This document shows positions 50,005 to 59,254 of a DNA stretch of 64,000 bases, in pieces. Both the position numbers and the translations under genes were made by a program. Source of the DNA: Vicingus serpentipes (GTDB lineage: Bacteria; Bacteroidota; Bacteroidia; Flavobacteriales_E; Vicingaceae); NCBI RefSeq assembly GCF_007993035.1, contig NZ_VOOS01000004.1, forward strand, positions 62,001-126,000. The letters run 5' to 3'. The notes beneath the pieces are model-generated. The model saw only the letters and a program-made list of their open reading frames with translations. It did no database searches and was not told the DNA's origin. Numbering within the stretch: position 1 is the first letter of the stretch; each line of letters starts with the position of its first letter.

Positions 50005-51021
50005 ATGAATTCGATATTAATTATATACACTGGTGGTACTATTGGAATGGTAAAAGATGAAGAAACTGGTGCTTTAAAATCATTTGAATTTGATTCTTTA
50101 ATTAAAGAAATTCCTGAGATTAAGAAATTTGGTCACGAAATAAATATTCATTCATTTGAAACACCAATAGATTCATCTAATATGCAGCCACAACATTGGT
50201 TAACGTTAGCAGAAATCATTTATAACGGTTATGATAATCATGATGGCTTTGTAATTTTACATGGTTCAGATACAATGGCTTACACTGCTTCTGCATTAAG
50301 TTTTATGCTCGAAAACTTGAGCAAACCCGTAATACTAACAGGGTCTCAATTACCTATAGGTGAAGTTAGAACAGATGCAAAGGAAAATTTACTAACAGCA
50401 ATCGAATTAGCATCTTCTTACAAAGAAGGGAAAGCTTTAGTTCCTGAAGTTGCTATTTATTTTGAATATGATCTATATAGAGGTAACCGATCAACTAAAT
50501 CAAATGCTGAGGATTTTGAAGCCTTTACCTCTCCAAATTATCCTGTTTTAGCTCAAGCTGGTGTTTCTTTAAAATTCAACACTAACGATATTTATAAACC
50601 AAACAGTAAAGATTTAAAAATTAATAAATTTTTAAATCAAGATATAGCTACTATAAAGCTTTTTCCTGGTATTACTGAGCAATACATCTTTTCAATAATT
50701 CATATTCCTAATCTTAAAGCTATAGTATTAGAAACTTTTGGTTCAGGAAATGCACCAACAGAGTTATGGTTCATAAATTTATTAATTGAAGCAATTAATA
50801 AAAACATCATTATACTAAACATTAGTCAATGTGAGGGTGGAGCTGTTAATCAAGGTAAATATGAAACAAGCTCAGCATTAAATCAAATAGGCGTGATAAG
50901 TGGTAGAGATATGACTTACGAAACTGCTATCACAAAATTAATGTATTTATTGGGTACTGATTTAAGTGTTTCAGAAATCAAAAATTGGCTTCAAAAATCA
51001 ATTAGAGGCGAAATTTCTTAA
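50005..51021 (+). CDS. ansA: type I L-asparaginase
   Basis: The enzyme hydrolyses L-asparagine to aspartate and ammonia in the cytoplasm. The 338-residue protein has the first catalytic Thr in IIYTGGTIGM and the second in HGSDTMAYTASAL near residue 86, both family signatures. There is no signal peptide, which suits type I. The ATG at 50005 is preferred to 49981, which overlaps tatD. It is convergent with an unknown exported protein, 4 bases apart. Confidence 0.94.
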   Translation: MNSILIIYTGGTIGMVKDEETGALKSFEFDSLIKEIPEIKKFGHEINIHSFETPIDSSNMQPQHWLTLAEIIYNGYDNHDGFVILHGSDTMAYTASALSFMLENLSKPVILTGSQLPIGEVRTDAKENLLTAIELASSYKEGKALVPEVAIYFEYDLYRGNRSTKSNAEDFEAFTSPNYPVLAQAGVSLKFNTNDIYKPNSKDLKINKFLNQDIATIKLFPGITEQYIFSIIHIPNLKAIVLETFGSGNAPTELWFINLLIEAINKNIIILNISQCEGGAVNQGKYETSSALNQIGVISGRDMTYETAITKLMYLLGTDLSVSEIKNWLQKSIRGEIS

Positions 51022-51025
51022 TATT

Positions 51026-51511
51026 CTATTTGCTTAATTTAAGCATCTTTTCTGCTGCTGAAGAGTCTCTAAATCCAGTTAATATGGAAATACATCCTTC
51101 TGGCACAATATTATTTGAAACAGCTTTCATTTCAGCAACTTTAACTTGAATAATTAATTGCTGAGTATTTTTTACCCTAAAGTCCCAATGTGGATTTTTT
51201 TGACCAGGCTTACTTGTAAATAAAACTTTTCTAGTTTTATCTAAAACCTTTAATTCAACATCTCCTATCATTTCCTGACTTGCAATTAACACTCGATAAT
51301 CGTTCCCGCCATTAAATGTCATTTCTAATTCAGCCTCATCTCCAGGAATAAACTTAGCGCTTGTTAATTGTCCATTATGTGTATATGGAGCTAAAGCAGG
51401 AAACCCTTCCTTTTTTGTGAAATTTTTACATTGACTATATCCACTAATAGAAATAGTAATGAAAAGAGCAGCTAAAACTGTTCTAAATAAATTCTTATTC
51501 AATGATTTCAT
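51026..51511 (-). CDS. unknown exported protein (161 residues)
   Basis: The protein starts MKSLNKNLFRTVLAALFITISISGYSQ, a signal peptide cleaved near residue 27. The mature part is beta-rich with no motif I recognise; it contains a KKEGFPALAPYTHNG segment and an even hydrophobic pattern ending in a helical SSAAEKMLKL. The gene overlaps the upstream lipoprotein gene by 17 bases, so the two are cotranslated. It may be a periplasmic or outer-membrane-associated partner. An ATG at 51538 is rejected because it precedes the signal peptide by nine residues. Confidence 0.65.
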   Translation of the reverse strand: MKSLNKNLFRTVLAALFITISISGYSQCKNFTKKEGFPALAPYTHNGQLTSAKFIPGDEAELEMTFNGGNDYRVLIASQEMIGDVELKVLDKTRKVLFTSKPGQKNPHWDFRVKNTQQLIIQVKVAEMKAVSNNIVPEGCISILTGFRDSSAAEKMLKLSK

Positions 51512-52379
51512 TTCTAATTGATTTAACTGTTTCTGCAATCTCTAATATTTTTTCTGTTGAATAGGTTAATGTTGTACCTCCATCTATAGTTGCCATGTCT
51601 TCGTTGTTTGAAACTGAAGTAGCAGATGTTGATGATTGAATTTTATCAAAACTCAATTTTAATTTTTGAAGGTTTGCTTTCATTTTTTCTACTTCCGGAT
51701 GATCATATAAATCTATTAATCCGATTAAGTTATCTAATGAATACTTTTGATCCGCAATTGCTCTCATCAAATCTGGGCTTGGATGATCTTTATCCATAGT
51801 TGCTGTACCTAAATATAACCCTTCAATCCATCCTCCAGAGATAATTAAAGCTGATAAATAGTCTTGTTCATTCTCTTTTAAGTAGCTATCTGCTAACCAA
51901 TATGAATCATTAATAATATTCATCAAAGAGTCTCTGTTATTCATATTTGACTCTATTCTTTCCATTGTTTCAGCATCAAAAGCAGAAGTTATACCTAAAC
52001 CGTCAGCTAATTTTTTAGCACAATTCATGTAAAACATACATTGCTGTGATTGATCAAAAATATTAGCATAACTTAAATCAGCACCGTAAACACCAAAATT
52101 TAATGCTTGCTTTGCACTTGTTGAGTAATTATTTACATTATCTATCGGATTTAAAAATCCAATATTATAACCAACTCCCGAACGCTCAAAAATGATTGCT
52201 GTTTCGTATGGAGAAGGAACTGTATAAAATATTTTTTTAGCCTTTGAAGCTCTTTCTGCTAATTTAGAATCTTCTACTGTATTTGTAGAACTTTCGTTGC
52301 TATTATCTTCGGTTGTAGCATTGCCTCCGCAACCATATAAAGCTATAACAAAAACAAAAGGATAGATAACTTTTTTCAT
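51495..52379 (-). CDS. unknown lipoprotein (294 residues)
   Basis: The protein begins MKKVIYPFVFVIALYGCGG with a lipobox LYGC, so Cys17 should be lipidated. After a low-complexity Ser/Thr/Asn/Glu region (residues about 20-40) the rest is largely alpha-helical with no recognised motif; DSYWLADSYLKENEQDYLS and ALIISGGWIEGLYLG are repeated-helix-like features. The gene is 29 bases after polA on the same strand and overlaps the next gene by 17 bases. ATG 52427 is rejected as it precedes the signal sequence. Function unknown. Confidence 0.72.
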   Translation of the reverse strand: MKKVIYPFVFVIALYGCGGNATTEDNSNESSTNTVEDSKLAERASKAKKIFYTVPSPYETAIIFERSGVGYNIGFLNPIDNVNNYSTSAKQALNFGVYGADLSYANIFDQSQQCMFYMNCAKKLADGLGITSAFDAETMERIESNMNNRDSLMNIINDSYWLADSYLKENEQDYLSALIISGGWIEGLYLGTATMDKDHPSPDLMRAIADQKYSLDNLIGLIDLYDHPEVEKMKANLQKLKLSFDKIQSSTSATSVSNNEDMATIDGGTTLTYSTEKILEIAETVKSIRNEIIE

Positions 52380-52408
52380 AGTCTTAAATTTTTTCCAAAT
52401 ATATAAAA

Positions 52409-55207
52409 TTAATGAGCTAACAACCAATTTTCTGCATTACTCATTTCAACATCTAATGGAACAGCAATTTTAACTGCATGCTCCATTTTGTCTTTAACTA
52501 TTTTTTTCACTTTTTCTAGTTCTGGTTTAAATACATCAAAAACCAATTCATCATGCACTTGTAATAGCATTTTAGATTTTAATTGCTCTTTTTCAAACTC
52601 TTGATGAATGTTTATCATCGCTATTTTAATAATATCAGCAGCAGAACCTTGTATTGGTGCGTTTACAGCATTACGTTCTGCATGCCCTCGAACTATTGCA
52701 TTGTTGGAGTTAATGTCTTTTAAATTTCTTCGCCGCTGCATAATGGTTTCAACATAACCTTGCTCTTTTGCTAATACTACATTATTATCCATATATGCTT
52801 TTAGCTTCGGGTATTTTTCAAAATAAGTATCTATAATTTCTTTAGCTTCTGTTCTCGATATATTCAAATTTTGTGACAAACCAAAAGCAGAAACACCATA
52901 AATAATCCCAAAATTTACAGCTTTAGCCTTACTTCTCATTTCTCTATCAACTTCATTTTTTTCAACTCCAAAAACTTTAGCAGCAGTAGCCGTATGTATA
53001 TCTTCTCCTTTTACAAAAGCTTCTTGCATATTTTCGTCTTCACTTAAAGCAGCAATAATGCGCAGCTCAATTTGTGAGTAATCTGCCGCAAGTAGAGTAT
53101 AATCTTCATTTCTTGGTATGAAGGCTTTTCTAATTTCACGCCCTTTTTCTGTTCTAATTGGTATATTTTGAAGGTTAGGGTTATTTGAACTTAAACGCCC
53201 TGTAGCGGCTACAGTTTGCATATAACTAGTATGCAGACGATTTGTGTGAGGATTTACCAATTCTGGTAATGCATCAACGTAAGTAGATTTTAATTTTTTT
53301 AGAGAACGATATTCTAAAATTTTAGGAACGATATCATGTTTATCTGCTAATTTAGATAGCACATCTTCACCCGTTGAATATTGACCTGTCTTTGTTTTTT
53401 TTGCTTTTTCAATTATTTGCATTTTGTCAAAAAGCACTTCTCCTAATTGTTTAGGAGAATCAATATTAAAATCCTCTCCTGCTAATTCAATTATTTCTTT
53501 AGTTAATACCGTTATTGAGTCTTCTAATTCTATTGAGAATTTTGCTAACGCATCTACATCCAAATTAATACCTTCTCTTTCCATGTCAGCTAAAACAGGA
53601 ATTAATGGTATTTCAATTTCGTCCATTAATTTTTTTAAGGTTGGGTTCATTTTAGGCTCAAATTCATTCTTTAATTGCAAAGTAATATCAGCATCTTCAC
53701 AAGCATAATCTACAATGTTTTCTTGTGGAATATCTCGCATACTCAACTGGTTTTTCCCTTTTTTACCTATCAAAGTCTCTATTGAAACTGGTTTATAACC
53801 CAAATAAGCTTCGGCTAACAAATCCATTCCATGTCGCATGTCAGGCTGAATTAAATAATGAGCAATCATCGTGTCAAAAAGCTTTCCTTTTAACTCAACA
53901 TTATAATTTGCTAAAATGTTTAAATCATATTTAATATTATGTCCAACCTTTTCTATTTTATCATTTTCAAACACTACTTTAAATTCTTCTAAAATAGCTT
54001 TAGTTTCATCTTTCTTATCTGAAAATGGAATGTAATAAGCTTCGTGCTCTTTATAAGCAATTGATAAACCTACAATTTCAGCTTCAAGTGTATTTAACCC
54101 TGTTGTTTCTGTATCAAAACAAAATGAAGTTTGTTTTGATAAATTATCAATTAGTGTTTTACGTTCTTCTGCAGTCTGCAGAAAATTGTAATTATGCTTT
54201 GTGTTGGAAATATCTTTTTGTTCCATTAACTCTGGTTCCAGTTCTTCTTCCTCAATGGCTGGAGCATTTCCAAACAAATCCATTTGCCCACCAACTTGAA
54301 CTGGAGCAGCTTGAATTTGTATTTCTTTGCCTAAAACACGTTTTGCTAAATTTCTAAATTCAAGTTCAGCAAAAAGATCTATTATTTTTTGCTCATCTGG
54401 AGCTTCTACTCTAAAGTCTTCAAAATCATATTCAACTGGTACGTCTAAAATAATCGTTGCTAATTTTTTAGACATTAATCCTTGCTCTGCAAACTCAATC
54501 ACATTTTCTTTTTGTTTCCCTTTTAATTCATGAGCATGTTCAATTAGCCCTTCAACACTTCCATATTTAGCAATTAAAATTTTTGATGTTTTTTCCCCTA
54601 TTCCAGGTATTCCAGGAATATTATCAACAGCATCTCCCCATAATCCTAAAATATCAATAACTTGTAATGGATTTTCAACTCCAAATTTTTCACAAACTTC
54701 AGGTATTCCTAAAACTTCTGCTGGCTTTCCATAAGCTGCTGGTTTATACATAAAAATGTTTTCTGAAACTAACTGACCAAAATCTTTATCTGGGGTCATC
54801 ATATAGGTCTGAAAACCTTCTTTTTCAGCAGCTTTAGCCATTGTTCCTATTATGTCATCTGCTTCGTAGCCTTCTAACAAATAGATAGGAATATTAAATG
54901 CATCTAATATTTGTTTAATATATGGAATTGCTGTTTTGATATCTTCAGGCATAGCCTCTCTACCTGCTTTATAATCAGAAAAGTCTTCTTCTCTATTTGT
55001 TGCTCCTCCAGGGGCATCAAAAACAACGGCGATATGCGTTGGTTTTTGTTTTTCTAACACTTCTATTAGAGTATTAGTAAACCCCAACATTGCTGAAGTA
55101 TTAAGTCCTTTTGAATTGTATCTATGGTTTTTACCGAAGCCAAAATAAGCTCTATAAATTAATGCGAATGCATCCAGTAAAAAAAGTTTCTTATTAGAAG
55201 TTGACAT
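52409..55207 (-). CDS. polA: DNA polymerase I
   Basis: PolA performs gap filling and RNA-primer removal. The 932-residue protein carries all three domains: 5'-3' exonuclease (FLLDAFALIYRAYF, then GYEADDIIGT), an intact 3'-5' exonuclease (FCFDTETTGLN and DYACEDADITL), and the polymerase with DYSQIELRI, the VNFGIIYG O-helix and VHDELVFD. All catalytic acids expected for proofreading are present. The gene heads the unit with the lipoprotein and the exported protein. Confidence 0.97.
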   Translation of the reverse strand: MSTSNKKLFLLDAFALIYRAYFGFGKNHRYNSKGLNTSAMLGFTNTLIEVLEKQKPTHIAVVFDAPGGATNREEDFSDYKAGREAMPEDIKTAIPYIKQILDAFNIPIYLLEGYEADDIIGTMAKAAEKEGFQTYMMTPDKDFGQLVSENIFMYKPAAYGKPAEVLGIPEVCEKFGVENPLQVIDILGLWGDAVDNIPGIPGIGEKTSKILIAKYGSVEGLIEHAHELKGKQKENVIEFAEQGLMSKKLATIILDVPVEYDFEDFRVEAPDEQKIIDLFAELEFRNLAKRVLGKEIQIQAAPVQVGGQMDLFGNAPAIEEEELEPELMEQKDISNTKHNYNFLQTAEERKTLIDNLSKQTSFCFDTETTGLNTLEAEIVGLSIAYKEHEAYYIPFSDKKDETKAILEEFKVVFENDKIEKVGHNIKYDLNILANYNVELKGKLFDTMIAHYLIQPDMRHGMDLLAEAYLGYKPVSIETLIGKKGKNQLSMRDIPQENIVDYACEDADITLQLKNEFEPKMNPTLKKLMDEIEIPLIPVLADMEREGINLDVDALAKFSIELEDSITVLTKEIIELAGEDFNIDSPKQLGEVLFDKMQIIEKAKKTKTGQYSTGEDVLSKLADKHDIVPKILEYRSLKKLKSTYVDALPELVNPHTNRLHTSYMQTVAATGRLSSNNPNLQNIPIRTEKGREIRKAFIPRNEDYTLLAADYSQIELRIIAALSEDENMQEAFVKGEDIHTATAAKVFGVEKNEVDREMRSKAKAVNFGIIYGVSAFGLSQNLNISRTEAKEIIDTYFEKYPKLKAYMDNNVVLAKEQGYVETIMQRRRNLKDINSNNAIVRGHAERNAVNAPIQGSAADIIKIAMINIHQEFEKEQLKSKMLLQVHDELVFDVFKPELEKVKKIVKDKMEHAVKIAVPLDVEMSNAENWLLAH

Positions 55208-55280
55208 ATCTTAAATTTTGAGCATCCAAAATACGTTTTTTAGGGTAAGAAGTAAAGTATTGTTGAGTTCTTTTAATATC

Positions 55281-56333
55281 TTAATTTGCTGCCTTATTCT
55301 TATTCGCTAATTGACCACAAGCAGCATCAATATCTTTACCTCGGCTTCTACGAACATTTACAATTAAGTTGAAATTATCCTCCAAAAAAGCAGCAAATTT
55401 ATCTGTTTTGTCAGCATCTGCTTTTTCAAATTTGGTATCATCAATTGGATTGTATTCAATGATGTTGATTTTACAGGGAACAACCTTACAGAAAGCAGCT
55501 AATTCTTTAGCATCTTCAATACTGTCGTTAAAATCTTTGAAAATTATATACTCAAAAGTTACTCTTGTTCCTGTCTTTTCATAAAAATATATCAATGCCT
55601 CTTTTAGTGATGCTAAAGAGTTTTGATCATTAATAGGCATTATTTCACTACGCTTCACATCATTTGCAGCATGTAATGATAGCGCTAGATTAAACTTTAC
55701 ATCATCATCACCAAGTTTTTTAATCATTTTAGCAATACCAGCAGTAGAAACTGTAATTCGTTTAGGAGACATTCCTAAACCAGTTTCAGAAGTAATTAAA
55801 TCAATTGATTTTAAAACGTTTCTATAGTTTAATAATGGTTCTCCCATTCCCATATAAACAATGTTGCTTAATGGTGTTTTATAGTATTCTTCTGCTTGAT
55901 TTTTAATAATAACAACTTGGTCAAAAATTTCTTCAGCCTCAATGTTACGTAATCGATCTAATCGTCCTGTTCCACAAAATGCACATGTTAAGCTGCAACC
56001 TACTTGACTAGAAATACAAGCAGTCATCCTTTTAGGCGTAGGTATTAAAACCCCTTCTGTAATCTTTCCGTCAAAAAGCTTAAAGGCATTTTTAATCGTT
56101 CTGTCAGAACTTATTTGTTTTTCGGCAACACTTACAGAATTAATGAAAAAATGCTCCTTTAATAAATTTCGAGTGCTTAACGATAAATTAGACATATCAT
56201 CAAAGTTTATCACCTGCTTTTTCCAAAGCCACTCAAATACTTGTTTTGCACGAAACGGTTTTTCTCCATTATTAGAAAAGAAAGTTTTTAATTCTTCTTC
56301 TGTTAGGCTTCTTATGTTCTGCTTATCTGACAT
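55281..56333 (-). CDS. rlmN: 23S rRNA (adenine(2503)-C(2))-methyltransferase
   Basis: RlmN is a radical-SAM enzyme that methylates A2503 in 23S rRNA and A37 in some tRNAs. The 350-residue protein has the cluster motif CSLTCAFCGTG near residue 112 (C-x3-C-x2-C), the conserved YMGMGEPLLN, and the mechanistic Cys in DIDAACGQL near residue 340. It lacks the features that would distinguish Cfr, and its length fits RlmN. It is 73 bases upstream of polA on the same strand. Confidence 0.95.
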   Translation of the reverse strand: MSDKQNIRSLTEEELKTFFSNNGEKPFRAKQVFEWLWKKQVINFDDMSNLSLSTRNLLKEHFFINSVSVAEKQISSDRTIKNAFKLFDGKITEGVLIPTPKRMTACISSQVGCSLTCAFCGTGRLDRLRNIEAEEIFDQVVIIKNQAEEYYKTPLSNIVYMGMGEPLLNYRNVLKSIDLITSETGLGMSPKRITVSTAGIAKMIKKLGDDDVKFNLALSLHAANDVKRSEIMPINDQNSLASLKEALIYFYEKTGTRVTFEYIIFKDFNDSIEDAKELAAFCKVVPCKINIIEYNPIDDTKFEKADADKTDKFAAFLEDNFNLIVNVRRSRGKDIDAACGQLANKNKAAN

Positions 56334-56406
56334 TAGGTATCAAAATTACGATTAGTTTTTTGTTATGCCATTGCTAGGTTCCATTCAATCGCGTATTTTT
56401 GAGCTG

Positions 56407-57570
56407 ATGAAAAAAATTAGTGCAAATTATATTTTCCCTGGAAATATTCCTCCAATTAAAAATGGTGTTTTAATAATCGATAATAATGGAACTATTATTG
56501 ACCTCTTAAACCCGCAAAAAGATGAAATTAATTGGTCAGAAGTAGAAATACATAAAGGGTTTATCTGCCCTGGATTTATAAACACTCATTGCCATCTTGA
56601 ATTGTCTTACTTAAAAAATCAAATTCAAGAAAAAACTCAACTCCATGGTTTTATTAAAGAAATAATAATCAAAAGAAACACCTTTTCTGAAGAAGATCGA
56701 AATCAAGCAATTATTGAAGCTGAACTAGAAATGAAAAAAAATGGAATTGTTGCTGTTGGCGACATTTCTAATGGAAACTCAACATTTAAGCAAAAGGAAA
56801 AAGGGATTTTACATTATCATACCTTTTTAGAGGTTTTTGGATCTGACCCTAAAATAGCTAACGATGCTTTTTTACAAGCCGAAAATCTCTACAAGCTATA
56901 TTATAATTCGACTAGAGTATCTATAACACCCCATGCTACTTACTCCGTTTCTGACCCTTTAACATTATTAATAAACGACCACTGCATTACCAATAAAAGT
57001 TTAGTTAGTATTCATAACCAAGAAACGGAAAGTGAAAATGAATTTCATAAAAAAGGTAGTGGTCATCTCTATAATTTCTTAGAAATTGATAAAAAAACAG
57101 CATTCATTGCTACTGGAGAAAATGCCTTGTCTTCTTTTCTTGCAAAATATAAAGATTTAAATCATACCCTTCTAGTTCACAACACTTTTACTGATAAAGA
57201 TGACATCCGTTGGGCAAATAAATACAATTCAGATATTTATTGGGCCTTCTGTCCAAATGCAAACTTATACATCGAAAATAAACTGCCGAACTTTGAACTG
57301 TTCTTAAATGAAAAATGTACAATTGGAACAGATAGCTATGCTTCTAACTGGAGTTTGTCAATTTTAGATGAACTAAAAACCATTAGTAAGTCTAGCCCGA
57401 ATATTAATTTAGAAACATTAATAAAATGGGCAACTTTTAACGGCGCGGAGTTCTTGAAGTTTAGTCATTTAGGTTCATTTGAAATAGGAAAAACTCCGGG
57501 TATTAATTTAATTGAAAATGTTAACGAGATGACTTTAACAGAAAAATCAAGTATAAAAGTTTTAGCCTGA
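56407..57570 (+). CDS. amidohydrolase-family protein (deaminase-like)
   Basis: This 387-residue protein has the metal-ligand motif GFINTHCHLELS (H-x-H) near residue 60, HATYSVSD near 175, IHNQETESE near 208, and TDSYASNWS near 310. This pattern resembles 5'-methylthioadenosine/S-adenosylhomocysteine deaminase, guanine deaminase or chlorohydrolase-type amidohydrolases, but the substrate is not assignable. An ATG at 56365 would add 14 residues; the ATG at 56407 starts the conserved MKKISANYIFPG. It is divergent from rlmN and followed by an unrelated secreted protein gene. Confidence 0.86.
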   Translation: MKKISANYIFPGNIPPIKNGVLIIDNNGTIIDLLNPQKDEINWSEVEIHKGFICPGFINTHCHLELSYLKNQIQEKTQLHGFIKEIIIKRNTFSEEDRNQAIIEAELEMKKNGIVAVGDISNGNSTFKQKEKGILHYHTFLEVFGSDPKIANDAFLQAENLYKLYYNSTRVSITPHATYSVSDPLTLLINDHCITNKSLVSIHNQETESENEFHKKGSGHLYNFLEIDKKTAFIATGENALSSFLAKYKDLNHTLLVHNTFTDKDDIRWANKYNSDIYWAFCPNANLYIENKLPNFELFLNEKCTIGTDSYASNWSLSILDELKTISKSSPNINLETLIKWATFNGAEFLKFSHLGSFEIGKTPGINLIENVNEMTLTEKSSIKVLA

Positions 57571-57611
57571 ACTTTTCTTTTCGTTATTTCGCTTACTTAA
57601 AACTTATCATC

Positions 57612-58085
57612 ATGAAATTAAATTCTTTACTAGTTGCTTTTTGCTTATTATTTAGTGTGTTATCTTACGGACAAGGCATTGATAACACCAAAGAAATTAC
57701 TCAGATTAGTGAAAATATAAGCTCGCTAAAAACCTCTCAAACTGAAACAAAAACAAAAATTGAGAATTTAAAGAAAGAATTGGAGTCCTTGACAAAAGAA
57801 TTAGATAAAAAGAAGCGAGATTTAAGTTCTGCTAAACGAGATGTTGAAGTTCATAGCGAAACTTTAATTGACAATATTGATGACGCTAAAAAAACATCAA
57901 AAATTAGTAAGAAAAGAGATAAAATGGTTGATAAGAGTGAGAAACTAACAAAGCAAAAAACCAGCCTCGAATCAAAAATAAACAAGAAGAAAAAAGAGAT
58001 TAAGAAAAATGAAAAAAAATTAAAAAAGTTAGAAACAAAAGAGGCGAAATTAAAAAGTAAATTAGGTAAATTGAACTCTAAATAG
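57612..58085 (+). CDS. secreted coiled-coil protein (157 residues)
   Basis: The protein starts with a signal peptide (MKLNSLLVAFCLLFSVLSYGQG, cleavage near residue 21). The mature region from residue about 30 is almost entirely a Lys/Glu/Ser-rich heptad coiled coil, with repeated KKE, KLE and TKxK units. Such low-complexity coiled coils defeat homology calls, so no function is proposed. It overlaps ispD by 24 bases at the convergent 3' ends. Confidence 0.72.
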   Translation: MKLNSLLVAFCLLFSVLSYGQGIDNTKEITQISENISSLKTSQTETKTKIENLKKELESLTKELDKKKRDLSSAKRDVEVHSETLIDNIDDAKKTSKISKKRDKMVDKSEKLTKQKTSLESKINKKKKEIKKNEKKLKKLETKEAKLKSKLGKLNSK

Positions 58086-58745
58086 TGCTTCAGTAATCTT
58101 CAAATCTATAGGAGAGGTAATTTTAATGTTTTCTTTATTGCCTTCAACTAAATTTATTTTTTCTCCTAAGGCTTCAACAACAGATGCATCGTCTGTAAAA
58201 CTTTCATCAAATTCTTGTTGGTAAGCCTTTAAAATTAAAGCCGAGGTAAAACATTGCGGAGTTTGTATTAATTGATAACAACTCCTTGCAACTGCTTTAT
58301 TAGAATCATCTTGCTTAGAAACATGTCTTAGAGACTCAATCACACCTATTGATGGAATTGCGTTTCCTTTTAATTCAGCCTCATTAAAACTCTTTATTAT
58401 CGTTTCTGAACTCACTAAAGGTCTAACTCCATCATGTATAGCTACAATGCTTTCTTGTTTAACAAGCGCTAAGGCATTTTTTACTGAATGGAATCTTGTT
58501 TTACCTCCACAAACTAATTGATGCGAACTAGGATTAAAGGTGTGTAAAACACAAAGCTCTTTCCAAAAATCAATTTGATTTTCGGGAAGAGCTAAGATTA
58601 TTTCTATTGTTGGAAAAGTAGAATTAAACTTTTCTATGGTGTGCATTAATATAGGTTTGCCAGCTAGCTCAAGAAATTGTTTTGGAGTATCACTCCCCAT
58701 TCTTTCGCCTTTACCTCCAGCAACTATAATTGCATATTTATGCAT
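58062..58745 (-). CDS. ispD: 2-C-methyl-D-erythritol 4-phosphate cytidylyltransferase
   Basis: IspD adds CMP to MEP in the isoprenoid pathway. The 227-residue protein has AGGKGERMGSDTPKQF at residues 9-24, VAIHDGVRPLVS near residue 105 and a C-terminal DDASVVE with GNKENIKITSP, all conserved. It follows the four-helix-bundle gene with an 8-base overlap. Dxr, the preceding enzyme of the pathway, is at 35.5 kb in this window. The 3' end overlaps the coiled-coil gene on the other strand. Confidence 0.95.
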   Translation of the reverse strand: MHKYAIIVAGGKGERMGSDTPKQFLELAGKPILMHTIEKFNSTFPTIEIILALPENQIDFWKELCVLHTFNPSSHQLVCGGKTRFHSVKNALALVKQESIVAIHDGVRPLVSSETIIKSFNEAELKGNAIPSIGVIESLRHVSKQDDSNKAVARSCYQLIQTPQCFTSALILKAYQQEFDESFTDDASVVEALGEKINLVEGNKENIKITSPIDLKITEALFRVQFT

Positions 58746-59229
58746 TTACAGAGATTTCTTCTTCACTAAAAAACTCATCAGCAGATGCTGTATAAGCATT
58801 TCCATTTGGTTCATCATTACTATTCAAATCTTCACTATCGTTATTGTAGTTATTATTTCTTTCGTAATTATCTTCTTTCTTTCTTCCTATTGAACGAATG
58901 TAAGCATTTAACATTCTATGAATTTTTTCAACGTTTTCTACTAATTCATCAGACTCTGCAGCTTCTATCATTCCTCTTTCTTTAGCTTTTAAAAGCCACC
59001 CTTTAGTTTTTAGTAAAAACCCTCTTGAAATATAACAATAATGCTTTTTATCTTTAAAATTATATCTTCCATACCCAGCTGCAATATTACCAGAAATAGC
59101 ATCTGCATCTTTTACAAAATCTACTCCAATTGTATCTTTATTAAAACCCTCCCAGGCATTAACTATCTTCCAAATTTTATCTTCAAAGTCTAGACATTCT
59201 TGGTAAAGCTTTAAATCTTCTAATTTCAT
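58738..59229 (-). CDS. four-helix-bundle protein (23S rRNA intervening-sequence-like) with Asn/acidic tail
   Basis: This 163-residue protein has an N-terminal helical domain (residues about 1-117) with ADAISGNIAAGYGRYN near residue 45, a hallmark of the four-helix-bundle/IVS protein family first found inside 23S rRNA intervening sequences. Residues about 118-163 are a low-complexity tail rich in Asn, Asp and Glu. The gene is a stand-alone chromosomal copy between queA and ispD and overlaps ispD by 8 bases. The family has no established activity. Confidence 0.85.
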   Translation of the reverse strand: MKLEDLKLYQECLDFEDKIWKIVNAWEGFNKDTIGVDFVKDADAISGNIAAGYGRYNFKDKKHYCYISRGFLLKTKGWLLKAKERGMIEAAESDELVENVEKIHRMLNAYIRSIGRKKEDNYERNNNYNNDSEDLNSNDEPNGNAYTASADEFFSEEEISVNA

Positions 59230-59254
59230 TGGTACTTGTTTAAATTGTGTTCTT

